From the NCBI RefSeq assembly GCF_022627575.1, contig NZ_JADEYQ010000016.1:1-64000 (forward strand): a stretch of 64,000 nucleotides of DNA, read 5' to 3'. The position numbers were made by a program, and so were the translations under genes. This document shows positions 1-9,259 of this stretch, piece by piece; positions within the stretch are counted from its first letter, which is position 1; every line of letters begins with the position of its first letter. Source of the DNA: Sphingobacterium rhinopitheci (GTDB lineage Bacteria > Bacteroidota > Bacteroidia > Sphingobacteriales > Sphingobacteriaceae). The notes below the pieces were generated by a model. It ran no database searches and was not told the origin of the DNA. It worked only from the letters and a program-made list of their open reading frames with translations.

Positions 1-136
1 CTTCAGGTATAAGGTTTAGTTCTTCTAGAAAGATGTCAAGTCTTTTATCTTCTTTAGTATAATGGGTCATTTCAAAATAATCAGAAACTCCCTCCGGAAT
101 AATCAATGGCATTAAAGCCTTAAACGAGTCGTGCAT
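1..136 (-). CDS. ISAon1-family transposase, N-terminal region (partial at window edge)
   Basis: A reading frame starts at the ATG whose complement is 134-136 and runs off the left edge, giving 45 complete codons. The peptide begins MHDSFKALMPLIIPEGVSDY and continues with FEMTHYTKEDKRLDIFLEE, which I recognise as the typical N-terminus of ISAon1-type transposases of Bacteroidota (a small separate N-terminal ORF in that family). It is divergent from the IS3 element that begins about 56 bp further on. Whether it is complete cannot be seen. Family call is from remembered sequence pattern, not a search. Confidence 0.7.
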   Translation of the reverse strand, partial: MHDSFKALMPLIIPEGVSDYFEMTHYTKEDKRLDIFLEELNLIPE

Positions 137-255
137 TTATATCAAATATCAAAACATAAATCTCAGATTTTTTTATCTAATCCACAACTTTTGTACATGA
201 TCCGTTAAAGTTATAATCTTAAGGAGGGTTTTCATTAAAAACATTAAATTTAATT

Positions 256-609
256 ATGGAAACTCCAAAGAAAAAGAGCACTGAAAAATTTGTCAAAGAC
301 ATTCGAAAACACACCCGTCGTATTTTCACTTCAGAGCAAAAGATTTTAATCGTTATGGAAGGTTTACGAGCAGAAACTTCTGTAGCCGAACTCTGTCGAA
401 AGCACAATATTGTGCAATCTCAATTTTATTCATGGAACAAAGAGTTTATGGAAGCGGGAAAAAAACGTCTTTCAGGTGATATTACTCGAGAAGCAACCAG
501 TGATGAGGTCTCTGATTTGAAGAAAGAAAATGCTCGATTGAAAGAAATTGTAGCCGATCTAGTTCTTCGTTACGATATCGTAAAAAAAAGTTCAGACATG
601 CTGGATTAA
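256..609 (+). CDS. IS3-family transposase OrfA (helix-turn-helix)
   Basis: This 117-aa protein is the DNA-binding half of an IS3 transposase. Residues about 25-70 carry the HTH_Tnp_1 pattern (FTSEQKILIVMEGLRAE, then VAELCRKHNIVQSQFYSWNK), and the C-terminus is a leucine-zipper-like helix (LKKENARLKEIVADLVLRYD). Near the 3' end an A8G run at 582-590 falls in the orfA frame as gtA AAA AAA AGt. The orfB frame is open from there into orfB, so a -1 slip would give an OrfAB fusion, as is known for IS3 elements. The start is the first ATG, 15-20 bp after an A/T-rich leader. Confidence 0.9.
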   Translation: METPKKKSTEKFVKDIRKHTRRIFTSEQKILIVMEGLRAETSVAELCRKHNIVQSQFYSWNKEFMEAGKKRLSGDITREATSDEVSDLKKENARLKEIVADLVLRYDIVKKSSDMLD

Positions 610-629
610 TCCATAAATACAGGAAATAT

Positions 630-1613
630 ATGCGATTATCAGCAGGCGAAAAATACGAAATCATTCAAGCAGTCACACGGAGTGAAATCGGTGTGAAACC
701 AACTTTGGATAGCTTTGGAATTGCCCGAAGTACCTTTTATAAATGGTATCAGAATTACCTCAAAAATGGCTATGATGGCTTGGAATCAACAAAAAGAAGT
801 ATTCGTAGACAGTGGAATAGTATTCCGCAGGAGCAAAAGGATTTAGTTGTAGAGATTGCATTGGAACATACCGAGTTGTCTTCAAGAGAATTAGCTTACA
901 AAATAACAGATGAACAAGGTGTTTTTATTTCTGAATCAAGTGTTTATAGGATACTAAAACAAAGAGATTTGATTCCTGCACCCAATCATTTTCTTATTTC
1001 AGCAGCTAATGAGTTCAAAGATAAAACAGCATTTGTGCATCAAATGTGGCAGACGGATTTCACTTATTTCAAGATTATTGGCTGGGGATGGTACTATTTG
1101 AGTACTGTTTTGGACGATTTTAGCCGCTATATTATTCATTGGGAATTATGTGACTCGATGAAAGCTGAGGATGTAAAAAGGACAGTAGATACAGCAATAG
1201 CTAAAGCAAAATTGAAGTCGAAAGCGAAACCGAAATTACTATCGGATAACGGAGCTTGCTACGTGTCAAACGAACTGAAAACTTATCTTAAAAGCGATAT
1301 GAAGATGAAACAAGTGCACGGAAGACCAATGCATCCACAGACTCAAGGGAAAATTGAACGATATCATCGGACGATGAAAAATGTAGTCAAACTCAATCAT
1401 TTTTATCATCCCGAGCAGCTCATCGAAGCTTTAACAGAATTTGTAGACAATTATAATGAAAAACGTTATCATGAATCACTGAAAAATTTAACACCTGCTG
1501 ATGTCTATTTCGGTAGAACAGATCAAATTCTAAGAAAAAGAAAACAGGTCAAAATGAATTCTATTCAGAATAGAAGGCAATTGTATAATCAACAAAAATT
1601 ACTAAATTTATGA
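630..1613 (+). CDS. IS3-family transposase OrfB (DDE integrase)
   Basis: This 327-aa protein is the catalytic half of the IS3 transposase. It has an HTH-like N-terminus, then an rve integrase core with the first Asp in MWQTDFTYFK, the second in LLSDNGACYVSNEL and the Glu in THPQTQGKIERYHRT-type context (here MHPQTQGKIERYHRTMK), so the DDE triad is intact. The frame is -1 relative to orfA and remains open upstream of the ATG at 630 (FRHAGLIHKYRKY precedes it), which supports production by frameshifting as well as, or instead of, independent initiation. No stop or deletion is seen, so it may be active. Confidence 0.93.
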   Translation: MRLSAGEKYEIIQAVTRSEIGVKPTLDSFGIARSTFYKWYQNYLKNGYDGLESTKRSIRRQWNSIPQEQKDLVVEIALEHTELSSRELAYKITDEQGVFISESSVYRILKQRDLIPAPNHFLISAANEFKDKTAFVHQMWQTDFTYFKIIGWGWYYLSTVLDDFSRYIIHWELCDSMKAEDVKRTVDTAIAKAKLKSKAKPKLLSDNGACYVSNELKTYLKSDMKMKQVHGRPMHPQTQGKIERYHRTMKNVVKLNHFYHPEQLIEALTEFVDNYNEKRYHESLKNLTPADVYFGRTDQILRKRKQVKMNSIQNRRQLYNQQKLLNL

Positions 1614-1751
1614 CAACAATCTCTCCTTAAGGAGATAGACATAAGTGTCCAATTTAGTTTGATGACGTACATGATGTGTATATTTCCTCCAAACACTTTT
1701 TTACATCTTGGTATACTAAACTTTTTTGAGACTAAAAACTCCTTCAGAAAT

Positions 1752-1792
1752 AAAAAAGGCCTCTAAATGAAAATTTATAGAGGCCTTTATTA
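1752..1792. terminator. Bidirectional terminator between IS3 and nhaA
   Basis: An 11-bp stem AAAGGCCTCTA (1755-1765) pairs with TAGAGGCCTTT (1778-1788), flanked by an A-run on the left and T-rich sequence on the right. It lies 27 bp past the nhaA stop on the minus strand. Confidence 0.75.
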
Positions 1793-1818
1793 TAAAAAGT
1801 ATGAGCTATTTCAAAACG

Positions 1819-3003
1819 CTAATTAACTGATTTACCCTGGTTGCTTCTTAACACTAAATAACCAACTATACCTGCTATTAATGACGTGATTAATATACTT
1901 AGTTTAGCTTCTGCAATATTTGTAGGATCATTAAATGAGAGTATAGCGATAAATATAGACATCGTAAACCCTATACCTGCTAATAAACCTACTCCTAAAA
2001 TATGTCCCCAAGACGAGCCCTCTGGTAAGGAACTTACCCTTAATTTGGTACAAATATATGACACTAATAATATACCAACTGGCTTTCCGAGTAGTAAACC
2101 TAATGCAATACCTAAACCTAGATCTGAAATCAAACCTGAAACCATAGTAGATTCTAACGTTATATTCGTGTTTGCGAATGCGAATAATGGTATAATTATA
2201 AAATTCACCGGTTTAACTAAGGCATGCTCTAAACGCTCTAGAGGAGATTCTAGATTTGTATCATTCGTTGGTAATGTCATTGCAACAAGTACTCCTGCTA
2301 TAGTTGCATGAATACCAGAATGGTGAATAAAATACCAAATAAATACTCCAGGAATTAAATACAGATAAGGGTTAAGAACATTAAATCTATTCATTAGAAT
2401 AAGTACTACCAAACCTATTCCAGCATACATTAAATAAGAAACTTCAATACCCGAAGAGTAAAAGAATGCGATCACTAATATGGCAATCAAGTCATCTACT
2501 ATAGCAAGTGCTGCTAAAAATATTTTCAAACTTGAAGGAATTCTGTTTCCTAAAAGATTGATTACAGCCAAAGCAAATGCAATATCTGTTGCCATTGGTA
2601 TTCCCCAACCTGAACTCGTGGTTTGACCGGCATTAAGCCCTAAATATATAATGGCAGGAACAATAGCGCCCCCTACAGCACAAAGTATCGGTAGAGATGC
2701 TTTCTTAGGAGATGATAGCTCTCCTTCTACAATTTCTCTTTTAATCTCTAAACCTACCAATAGAAAAAAGATCGCCATTAAACCATCATTTATCCATAGA
2801 AGAATGGAATAATTTAGATGTATACTAGCACTTTCATAGCCTACTTTTAGGTCAAGGAATTCTTGCAAGGAGATTGCTAAAGGAGAGTTCGCGATAAGTA
2901 ATGAAAGGATAACGCATATAAAAAGTAAAATTCCGCCTGCATTACTAGACTTAAAGAAGTCTTTAAAGACATTCAAATTAATTAATTGTGACATAAGATA
3001 CAT
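1819..3003 (-). CDS. nhaA: Na+/H+ antiporter NhaA
   Basis: This 394-aa inner-membrane protein exchanges Na+ for H+ and supports pH and salt homeostasis. About 11-12 hydrophobic segments are visible. The family's functional aspartates are present: MATDIAFALAV (Asp140, equivalent to E. coli Asp133) and AIVDDLIAI (Asp170/Asp171, equivalent to Asp163/164). Length matches the family. The chosen ATG overlaps the stop of the upstream symporter gene by one base (TAATG), suggesting translational coupling; an ATG three codons later (2994) is an equally reasonable start. A second, decayed nhaA fragment lies at 12935-13075. Confidence 0.95.
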   Translation of the reverse strand: MYLMSQLINLNVFKDFFKSSNAGGILLFICVILSLLIANSPLAISLQEFLDLKVGYESASIHLNYSILLWINDGLMAIFFLLVGLEIKREIVEGELSSPKKASLPILCAVGGAIVPAIIYLGLNAGQTTSSGWGIPMATDIAFALAVINLLGNRIPSSLKIFLAALAIVDDLIAILVIAFFYSSGIEVSYLMYAGIGLVVLILMNRFNVLNPYLYLIPGVFIWYFIHHSGIHATIAGVLVAMTLPTNDTNLESPLERLEHALVKPVNFIIIPLFAFANTNITLESTMVSGLISDLGLGIALGLLLGKPVGILLVSYICTKLRVSSLPEGSSWGHILGVGLLAGIGFTMSIFIAILSFNDPTNIAEAKLSILITSLIAGIVGYLVLRSNQGKSVN

Positions 3004-4433
3004 TAGTTTTTATTCCAAAAATCCATATTTGGAAAATTGTATTTTGAATTATTATATTTGGGGTCTTTCCCCACTTTATACTGTGTATTATAATCTTGAT
3101 AAAGGACTAACACCTTACGATGCAATAACAGAATAGCGATTAAGTTCAACCAAGCCATTAATCCGACTCCGATATCACCAAGATCCCATGCCATTTTTGC
3201 AGAGCTTATACAACCTATAAATACAGACAGGAGTATAAGGACACGTAAGCCATTTAGTAGTAATTTACTAGATCCTCTCGATTGGATAAAACTAATATTA
3301 GTCTCCGCGATATAGTAATAAGCCATTATCGTTGTAAATGCGAAAAAAGTTAGTGCAATCGCTACAAATGAGGAGCCTATTAAGGGAAAATGATGAGCAA
3401 CAGCATACTGTGTAAATGCAGGCCCCATTTCTACATTAGAATGAAGATTCTGGACAATAAAGCCTCCTTCAGGATTTACGACATTATATTGGCCAGTAAA
3501 TATAATCATAAGAGCCGTAGCTGTACACACAAAAAGCGTATCGACGTACACTGAAAAACCTTGTACAAGCCCCTGCTTAATAGGATGAGAAACTTCTGCG
3601 GCTGCGGCTGCATGAGGAGCTGTTCCCTGCCCCGCTTCATTACTATAAATACCTCTTTTAACTCCCCAAGCAATTGCACTACCTACTATAGCGCCAAAGG
3701 TAGAATCTATATTCAAGGCTGACTTAAAAATTAGAGCAAATACACTGGGAATTTGTGCGTAGTTTAAAGCAATTATTATTAGCGCCATGATGATGTATAA
3801 TCCTGCCATTAAAGGCACTACATATTCAGCAATCTTACTTATTCTACTTACCCCTCCCCAAATGATAAAGGCTAATAATAAGCATAAAGAGATTGCAATA
3901 GCATAAGGTGATATATGAAATGCAGACTCAATTGCTAATGTAATACTATTACTTTGAACACTAGGTAAAAGAAAACCAGTCGAAATAATGGTAACTATAG
4001 CAAAAGCCCATGCGAAAATCTTATTATTTAATCCCTTCAAAATATAAAAAGCTGGTCCTCCTCGGTATTGTCCATCTTTTACTTCTTTATACATTTGTCC
4101 TAAGGTGGATTCCACTATCGCAGAAGCACTACCTAATAGAGCTATAACCCACATCCAAAAAATAGCACCTGGACCTCCCATACCAATAGCTGTAGCGACA
4201 CCTGCTATATTACCCGTACCTACACGACCTGAAACGGCTAAGGAAAAAGCTTGGAAAGAAGAAATACCTGTAGAAGAACTAGTCCCCTTAAATAATAAAG
4301 ATACCATCTGCTTTAGATGGGTAAATTGGGGAAATCGAAATCTAATCGTGAAGAAAATTCCTGTAATTAAACAAAGAAAAACTAACGCGTCAGACCAAAC
4401 TATTTTATAAACAAAATCTATTATTTGCTGCAT
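3003..4433 (-). CDS. Alanine/glycine:cation symporter (AGCS family)
   Basis: This 476-aa inner-membrane transporter belongs to the AGCS family, which takes up alanine or glycine with Na+ (or H+). The diagnostic signature is present near the N-terminus: FSLAVSGRVGTGNIAGVATA and GGPGAIFWMWV, then YRGGPAFYI, and later GVKRGIYSNEAGQGTAPHAA. About ten membrane segments are visible and length is typical. It is the first gene of a two-gene operon with nhaA, with a one-base stop/start overlap. If it is Na+-driven, the neighbouring Na+/H+ antiporter would restore the gradient; that link is inferred. Confidence 0.93.
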   Translation of the reverse strand: MQQIIDFVYKIVWSDALVFLCLITGIFFTIRFRFPQFTHLKQMVSLLFKGTSSSTGISSFQAFSLAVSGRVGTGNIAGVATAIGMGGPGAIFWMWVIALLGSASAIVESTLGQMYKEVKDGQYRGGPAFYILKGLNNKIFAWAFAIVTIISTGFLLPSVQSNSITLAIESAFHISPYAIAISLCLLLAFIIWGGVSRISKIAEYVVPLMAGLYIIMALIIIALNYAQIPSVFALIFKSALNIDSTFGAIVGSAIAWGVKRGIYSNEAGQGTAPHAAAAAEVSHPIKQGLVQGFSVYVDTLFVCTATALMIIFTGQYNVVNPEGGFIVQNLHSNVEMGPAFTQYAVAHHFPLIGSSFVAIALTFFAFTTIMAYYYIAETNISFIQSRGSSKLLLNGLRVLILLSVFIGCISSAKMAWDLGDIGVGLMAWLNLIAILLLHRKVLVLYQDYNTQYKVGKDPKYNNSKYNFPNMDFWNKN

Positions 4434-4642
4434 TTGATATTAGGTATGATATATACAGCCAACTAAGGTATATAAAACCTTCTATTGTATTTAGAATTAT
4501 CGCATAGATTATATCTATATATCTACAACTTAATTATCAATAATAGCAATTTTTAAATGTTCTTATTATTTTTTTCAACTAATATCTTTAAAAATGTTAC
4601 TTCTACAAGTGACTAAATTCACCTTTAGTAAAGTAGACTTCA

Positions 4643-4669
4643 GTGTCCAATTTAGTTGGATAAAGTACA
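4643..4669 (+). repeat. 27-bp dispersed repeat, copy 2
   Basis: It starts GTGTCCAATTTAGTT and ends GTACA, matching 1645-1671 without gaps (four mismatches by eye). No transposase is attached in this orientation. Confidence 0.7.
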
Positions 4670-4766
4670 AATATATTTAATTTCAAAAAACAACTTTCTA
4701 AAACAAATCTTCGATTCTCTTCAAATCGTCAAGGAAAAATTTTGAGAATTGTTCGGACATGGGTAC

Positions 4767-4799
4767 AAAAAAGCATTCTCCAAAAGAGAAGGCTTTTTT
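4767..4799. terminator. Orphan terminator-like hairpin
   Basis: AAAAAAGCATTCTC (4767-4780) pairs with GAGAAGGCTTTTTT (4786-4799) with a single A-G mismatch. It has the A-run/T-run form of a bidirectional terminator but no intact gene ends at it. Confidence 0.55.
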
Positions 4800-4869
4800 A
4801 TTTATAATTACGGAGAACTTAGCATCTCATACTTGAATCAATAGGGGATCATGTAAGATCTGGACTACC

Positions 4870-5795
4870 TAATATTTTTAGGATTAATTCTTTCAAGCCA
4901 ACTTTTTAATTAAACACTTTAATTTGATTTCGATTTCCAAAGGAGTTCGATAGCCAAGAATGCAATATATTATTTTCGTATTATACGAGTTTATATACAA
5001 AGCAATAGCATCAGATAATTGTTCAGAGGAGATGTATTTGAATCTATATAGCCGCTCCTACTTTATTGTATTAAAGAAAGTTTCGGCTACTGCATTGTAC
5101 CTCATTTAATTTTAAGCATACTGGATGCAGCGATCTGAATGAACAATGAGTCCTTGTTGAATATCACTGCTTACTCTAGCTGGTAACCAAGCTTTAAGGA
5201 ATGTATTCTTGGTCGTCATAACGCTTTTTAAAGACCATACAATAACTTTTATATCCGCAAAATCAATAATTTTAGTCAAAGAACTCCCTCTATCATTCAC
5301 TCTTATGTAGGTAATATTAGATACCGACCTTTCACCTATTTCTAGACTTTCAAAACTTCAATCCAGCACATTTCCCGCTATTGGAAAAGAATGTATTGAA
5401 TCGGTAGTTGTTGTAAACTTTCTTCTCAAGACACTTTTAAATCCCATTTTCTTCATCAGTACTCCTACATAAGAACTAGAATAAATAAGCCCTCCGCGTT
5501 CCACATTTTTTAACTCTAAAGCTCTCTTAAATCAGATGGCTACTGCCTTTTTTAGTATATCTCGCTCTTCGGTTACATCCTTTAATTGCTTACTTAAATC
5601 TTTCAACTGTGGCTCCTCAATAGATAATTCCTTTTATTTGAAGTAATCACCAGACTTGGAATGATATTCTTGGCTCCATCGACTAATCATGCTATCATTG
5701 ATAGCGTAGTCATCACTGATATGTTTTGTCTTTATTCCAGATTTATATAGCTCCGTTACTATCAGCTTGAATTCATTGGCATACTGTGCTGCCAT
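4870..5795 (-). pseudogene. Decayed IS3-family element (relic A): orfA and orfB remnants
   Basis: Reading the minus strand from the ATG at 5795 gives an IS3 orfA-like peptide (MAAQYANEFKLIVTELYKSG, later LKDVTEERDILKKAVAI) interrupted by a stop at a TAA near codon 53. OrfB pieces follow in shifting frames: a fragment ending GLIVHSDRCIQYA (5112-5300), then RYNAVAETFFNTIK and FKYISSEQLSDAIALYI, and the C-terminal LGYRTPLEIEIK near 4920. Several stops and frameshifts make it non-functional. It is the same IS type and orientation as relic B at 12555-12935, and the two bracket the catalase cassette. Confidence 0.85.
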
Positions 5796-6079
5796 TCTTC
5801 AAATATATTAATTTCTAACTCAAGTAATTCGTCACAACAAAAGTAGACACACCATATAACGCATGCATGTTAACACTACATAATCTGCTTTACCTTTTTT
5901 TCTAAAATTAGCAGCCTTGAATTTATCAAAATGCGCCAAAGTTTATTGTTATAATTATTTAACATACTGTGTTAAAACAACAATAACTCAAACAAAACTT
6001 ATTATTTAATGTTATATATAATCTTTTGGGGGTTGATTTTTTAAAATAATTAGTATAAACAATCATAAAACTACAGGCT

Positions 6080-8197
6080 ATGGAAAAAGCAAAAAATGTA
6101 AAAACAGATCAGCTTGGCCAGCATTTGACAGACAACGATCAAAAGGTATTGACGACCAATGATGGTGTGCCAGTTTACGACAACAATAACACGCTAAAAG
6201 CAGGAAATAGAGGCCCATCTTTACAACAAGATCATATCTATTTCGACAAAATGGCACATTTCGACCGGGAACGTATTCCGGAACGCGTAGTACATGCTCG
6301 TGGTTCGGCAGCGCACGGTCTATTTGAGGCAACAGGCGATTTATCCGAATATACCACTGCTGCTTTTTTAAAAAAAGGAACAAAGACACCTGTTTTTACC
6401 CGCTTTTCTACTGTAGCAGGATTTAAAGGTTCAACAGACCTTGCCAGAGATGTGAGAGGGTTTTCTGTCAAGTTCTATACCGAAGAAGGGAATTACGATT
6501 TGGTTGGAAACAATATTCCGGTATTCTTCATACAGGACGCCATGAATTTCCCTGATTTAGTACATGCAGTAAAACCCGAGCCAAATAATGAAATGCCACA
6601 GGCAGCTTCTGCTCACAATACGTTTTGGGATTTTATTTCGCTGATGCCCGAATCTGCACACATGATTATGTGGGTAATGTCGGACAGGGCTATTCCACGA
6701 AGCCTTAGAATGATGGAAGGGTTTGGCGTACACACCTTCAAATTTGTCAATGATGAAGGAAAATCCACTTTCGTAAAATTCCACTGGAAACCCCGTTTGG
6801 GCGTACATTCCGTAGCGTGGAACGAAGCACAGAAAATTTCAGGTTTTGATGCTGATTTTCATCGCCGAGATTTATGGGAAGCAATTGAAAATGGTGATTT
6901 TCCACAGTGGGATTTAGGTGTACAATTGATTCCCGAGGAAGACGAGCTGAAGTTTTCGTTCGATATTTTGGACCCCACCAAAATTATCCCGGAAGAATTG
7001 GTTCCGGTAAAAATCATCGGAACGATGACCTTGAACCAAAATCCTGAAAATTTCTTTGCAGAAACCGAACAGGTGGCCTTCGACCCTGGAAGACTGGTTC
7101 CCGGAATTGATATATCCGACGACCCACTTCTGCAAGGAAGGATTTTCTCGTATATGGATACACAAAATTATAGGCTCGGTGGGCCGAATTTCCATGAACT
7201 TCCGATCAACAGACCGATTAACGGAAAGCATAATAATCAGAAGGACGGTTTCGGACGGATGGATATTCTAAAGGGAGCAGTCAGTTATTTCCCAAACAGC
7301 AAGGCTGAGGGCTGCCCCTATCATGCCATGCTTAAGGGAAAAACAACAGGTTTCCAATCACATAGACAAGCTATTGATGCGTCAAAAGTGAGGGCGCGTT
7401 CAGATTCGTTCGCAGATCATTTTACACAGGCACGCTTGTTCTTTCATTCTCAAAGCCCCGAAGAACAGGAACATATTATCAGTGCTTTGAGTTTTGAATT
7501 ATCCAAGGTAGATGATGTGAACATCCGCCGAAGAGAATTGGCTATTTTGAACCAAGTTGATAAGGATTTAGCGAAGAAGGTAGGTGATAATTTAAACTTG
7601 ACACCTCCTAAAGAACTGGATGAATTAACTTTGAAGTTTGCCCGCCAGAATCATCCGGAATATCCGATCAAACCGAAAAAGCCCGAGGTAGAAAAATCAG
7701 AAGCTCTCAGTATGAAAATTACGCCCGGAGAAGGAACGATAGAAACCCGTAAAGTAGCCTTTTTAGTAGATGATGGGGTTAGTAAAACCTCTGTGGACAG
7801 GATGAAAAAAGCCTTGGAAAAAGAAGGGGCTCAAGCCGTACTGATTGCTTCACATGTAGGAAAGCTGCAGTTTAAAGAAGGTGGAACAGAAGATGTACAA
7901 CATTCGTACCTCACAGATTCGTCTGTTTTATATGATGCTTTTTATACACCCGATGGCGATTCTGTAAAGAAATTAGCGGACAATCCCGATTACATACAAT
8001 TCATTAATGAAGGTTTTCGCCATTGTAAAGCCATTGCTTTTGCCAAAGAGGCTGAAGAGCTTATCAAGGAAACTTTAGTTAAAGAAGACCAGGGCGTGAT
8101 ATTGGAAAGCACAAAAGACCTGATCAATGATTTCATTACAGCAATGAAAGGTCATCGTGTCTGGGATAGGGAAAAACCGAGAAAAGTTCCGGCTTAG
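6080..8197 (+). CDS. katE: Large-subunit catalase (clade 2, HPII/KatE type)
   Basis: This 705-aa heme catalase disproportionates H2O2 in the cytoplasm. It has the catalytic His in RIPERVVHARGSAAHG (His72), the LVGNNIPVFFIQD segment, and the proximal heme Tyr in RIFSYMDTQNYR (Tyr358). After about residue 550 there is a class-I glutamine-amidotransferase-like C-terminal domain (starting near RKVAFLVDDGVSK), which together with the length defines the large-subunit type. No signal peptide is present, unlike the second catalase at 41214-42734. Codon use is visibly richer in G+C than in flanking genes. It heads a same-strand cluster with three biosynthetic genes (87-bp gap to the next). Confidence 0.95.
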   Translation: MEKAKNVKTDQLGQHLTDNDQKVLTTNDGVPVYDNNNTLKAGNRGPSLQQDHIYFDKMAHFDRERIPERVVHARGSAAHGLFEATGDLSEYTTAAFLKKGTKTPVFTRFSTVAGFKGSTDLARDVRGFSVKFYTEEGNYDLVGNNIPVFFIQDAMNFPDLVHAVKPEPNNEMPQAASAHNTFWDFISLMPESAHMIMWVMSDRAIPRSLRMMEGFGVHTFKFVNDEGKSTFVKFHWKPRLGVHSVAWNEAQKISGFDADFHRRDLWEAIENGDFPQWDLGVQLIPEEDELKFSFDILDPTKIIPEELVPVKIIGTMTLNQNPENFFAETEQVAFDPGRLVPGIDISDDPLLQGRIFSYMDTQNYRLGGPNFHELPINRPINGKHNNQKDGFGRMDILKGAVSYFPNSKAEGCPYHAMLKGKTTGFQSHRQAIDASKVRARSDSFADHFTQARLFFHSQSPEEQEHIISALSFELSKVDDVNIRRRELAILNQVDKDLAKKVGDNLNLTPPKELDELTLKFARQNHPEYPIKPKKPEVEKSEALSMKITPGEGTIETRKVAFLVDDGVSKTSVDRMKKALEKEGAQAVLIASHVGKLQFKEGGTEDVQHSYLTDSSVLYDAFYTPDGDSVKKLADNPDYIQFINEGFRHCKAIAFAKEAEELIKETLVKEDQGVILESTKDLINDFITAMKGHRVWDREKPRKVPA

Positions 8198-8284
8198 AAT
8201 TTGTTTTACCTATATATGATTGATTAATATTGCTCCGGGCAACTCACAGAGGTGGACTATCAAATTAACTAAAATCTATCTCCT

Positions 8285-9259
8285 ATGGATAAGATAAAAA
8301 TAGTACAACATTCTGGAATTTTAAGTTGTATTGGGAATACGCCATTGATACCTTTGAATCGTGTTTTTTGCGATTCAAAGGTACAATTGTATGGGAAATT
8401 GGAAATGTTTAACCCCGGAGGAAGCATAAAGGACCGTACAGCATTCAATATTCTAAAGAATGCAATGGACAAAGGTATTGTGAGCGATAATACGACCATT
8501 ATAGAATCCACTTCAGGTAATATGGGTATTGGGCTGGCTCGAATATGTCATTATTTCGGCTTGCGTTTGATACTCGTGACGGATCCTCATATCAATACTT
8601 TAACCGTCAATATCTTAAAAGCCTTCGAGGCGGAAATTATCACAGTCGATAAGCACGATGGAAATGGCGGATATCTCAAAACACGATTAGGTAAAGTACA
8701 GGAGTTGCTACAGGAAATTCCCAATAGCTTTTGGCCGGATCAATACCACAATATGGACAATCCTTCGGCACACGAGCAAACCTTTCTGGAAATCTTAAAC
8801 AGCCTGAGAAAGGAACCTGACTATATCTTTGTATCTACCAGTACATGTGGCACATTACGTGGATTGGGCGATGCGATCCTTAAGCACAACGCCCTTACCA
8901 AAATAATTGCCGTAGATGCTGTTGGAAGTGTGATTTTTGGTGACAAACCAAATAAGAGAATCATTCCCGGAATGGGTGCCAGTCACCCTTCTAACTTTTT
9001 AAATCTAGAGCAGGTAGAAGATGTAATCATGATTTCGGACAGGGAATCCGTAGAAGGGTGCCATCATTTGCTGAAAACCGAAAGCATATTGGCAGGTGGC
9101 TCTTCAGGAGCTGTAGTAAAGGCTATAGAAAAAAAATTGCTCGACATCCCAGACAACAGTAGCGTAGTAGCCATTTTTGCCGATAACGGCGAACGATATC
9201 TGAACACCATTTATTCCGAATATTGGGTTAACCAACAATTTAATTCATTGGAAAAGTGA
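8285..9259 (+). CDS. PLP-dependent SbnA-like synthase (cysteine-synthase family)
   Basis: This 324-aa fold-type II PLP enzyme has the cofactor Lys in NPGGSIKDRTA (Lys49), the substrate loop STSGNMG (about residues 78-84), STSTCGTLRG binding the phosphate, and GGSSGAVVKA near the C-terminus. The TSGNMG loop and the overall pattern resemble SbnA, which joins O-phosphoserine and glutamate into N-(2-amino-2-carboxyethyl)glutamate for staphyloferrin B, more than ordinary CysK (TSGNTG). The neighbours, an FAD protein and a type III PLP decarboxylase, support a diaminopropionate-type pathway. The exact substrate is inferred. Its stop overlaps the next gene's GTG start (GTGA). Confidence 0.82.
   Translation: MDKIKIVQHSGILSCIGNTPLIPLNRVFCDSKVQLYGKLEMFNPGGSIKDRTAFNILKNAMDKGIVSDNTTIIESTSGNMGIGLARICHYFGLRLILVTDPHINTLTVNILKAFEAEIITVDKHDGNGGYLKTRLGKVQELLQEIPNSFWPDQYHNMDNPSAHEQTFLEILNSLRKEPDYIFVSTSTCGTLRGLGDAILKHNALTKIIAVDAVGSVIFGDKPNKRIIPGMGASHPSNFLNLEQVEDVIMISDRESVEGCHHLLKTESILAGGSSGAVVKAIEKKLLDIPDNSSVVAIFADNGERYLNTIYSEYWVNQQFNSLEK

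Larger units (their letters stand above)
192..1671 (+). mobile_element. IS3-family insertion sequence (orfA/orfB), probably intact
   Basis: The element contains overlapping-phase orfA and orfB. The proposed ends are TGTACATGATC at the left (192-202) and the complement of GATGACGTACA at the right (1661-1671), which begin TGTAC and share ATC in the same register. The match is short, so the borders are approximate. CTTAAGGAG occurs inside both ends (near 222 and near 1630). No clear target-site duplication is seen. The right 27 bp (1645-1671) recurs four more times in the window without a transposase. Confidence 0.6.
4434..4869. other. Intergenic region with IS-end repeat and orphan hairpin
   Basis: No gene is visible. 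It holds the presumed promoter of the symporter-nhaA operon, a solo 27-bp IS3 right-end-like repeat (4643-4669) and a terminator-like hairpin (4767-4799) that follows no intact gene, so a gene has probably been lost here. Confidence 0.5.

Noticed and set aside
8285..9259. Simple cysteine synthase (CysK) annotation
   Set aside because: The TSGNMG loop and biosynthetic neighbours fit SbnA-like enzymes better, although CysK activity cannot be excluded by eye.
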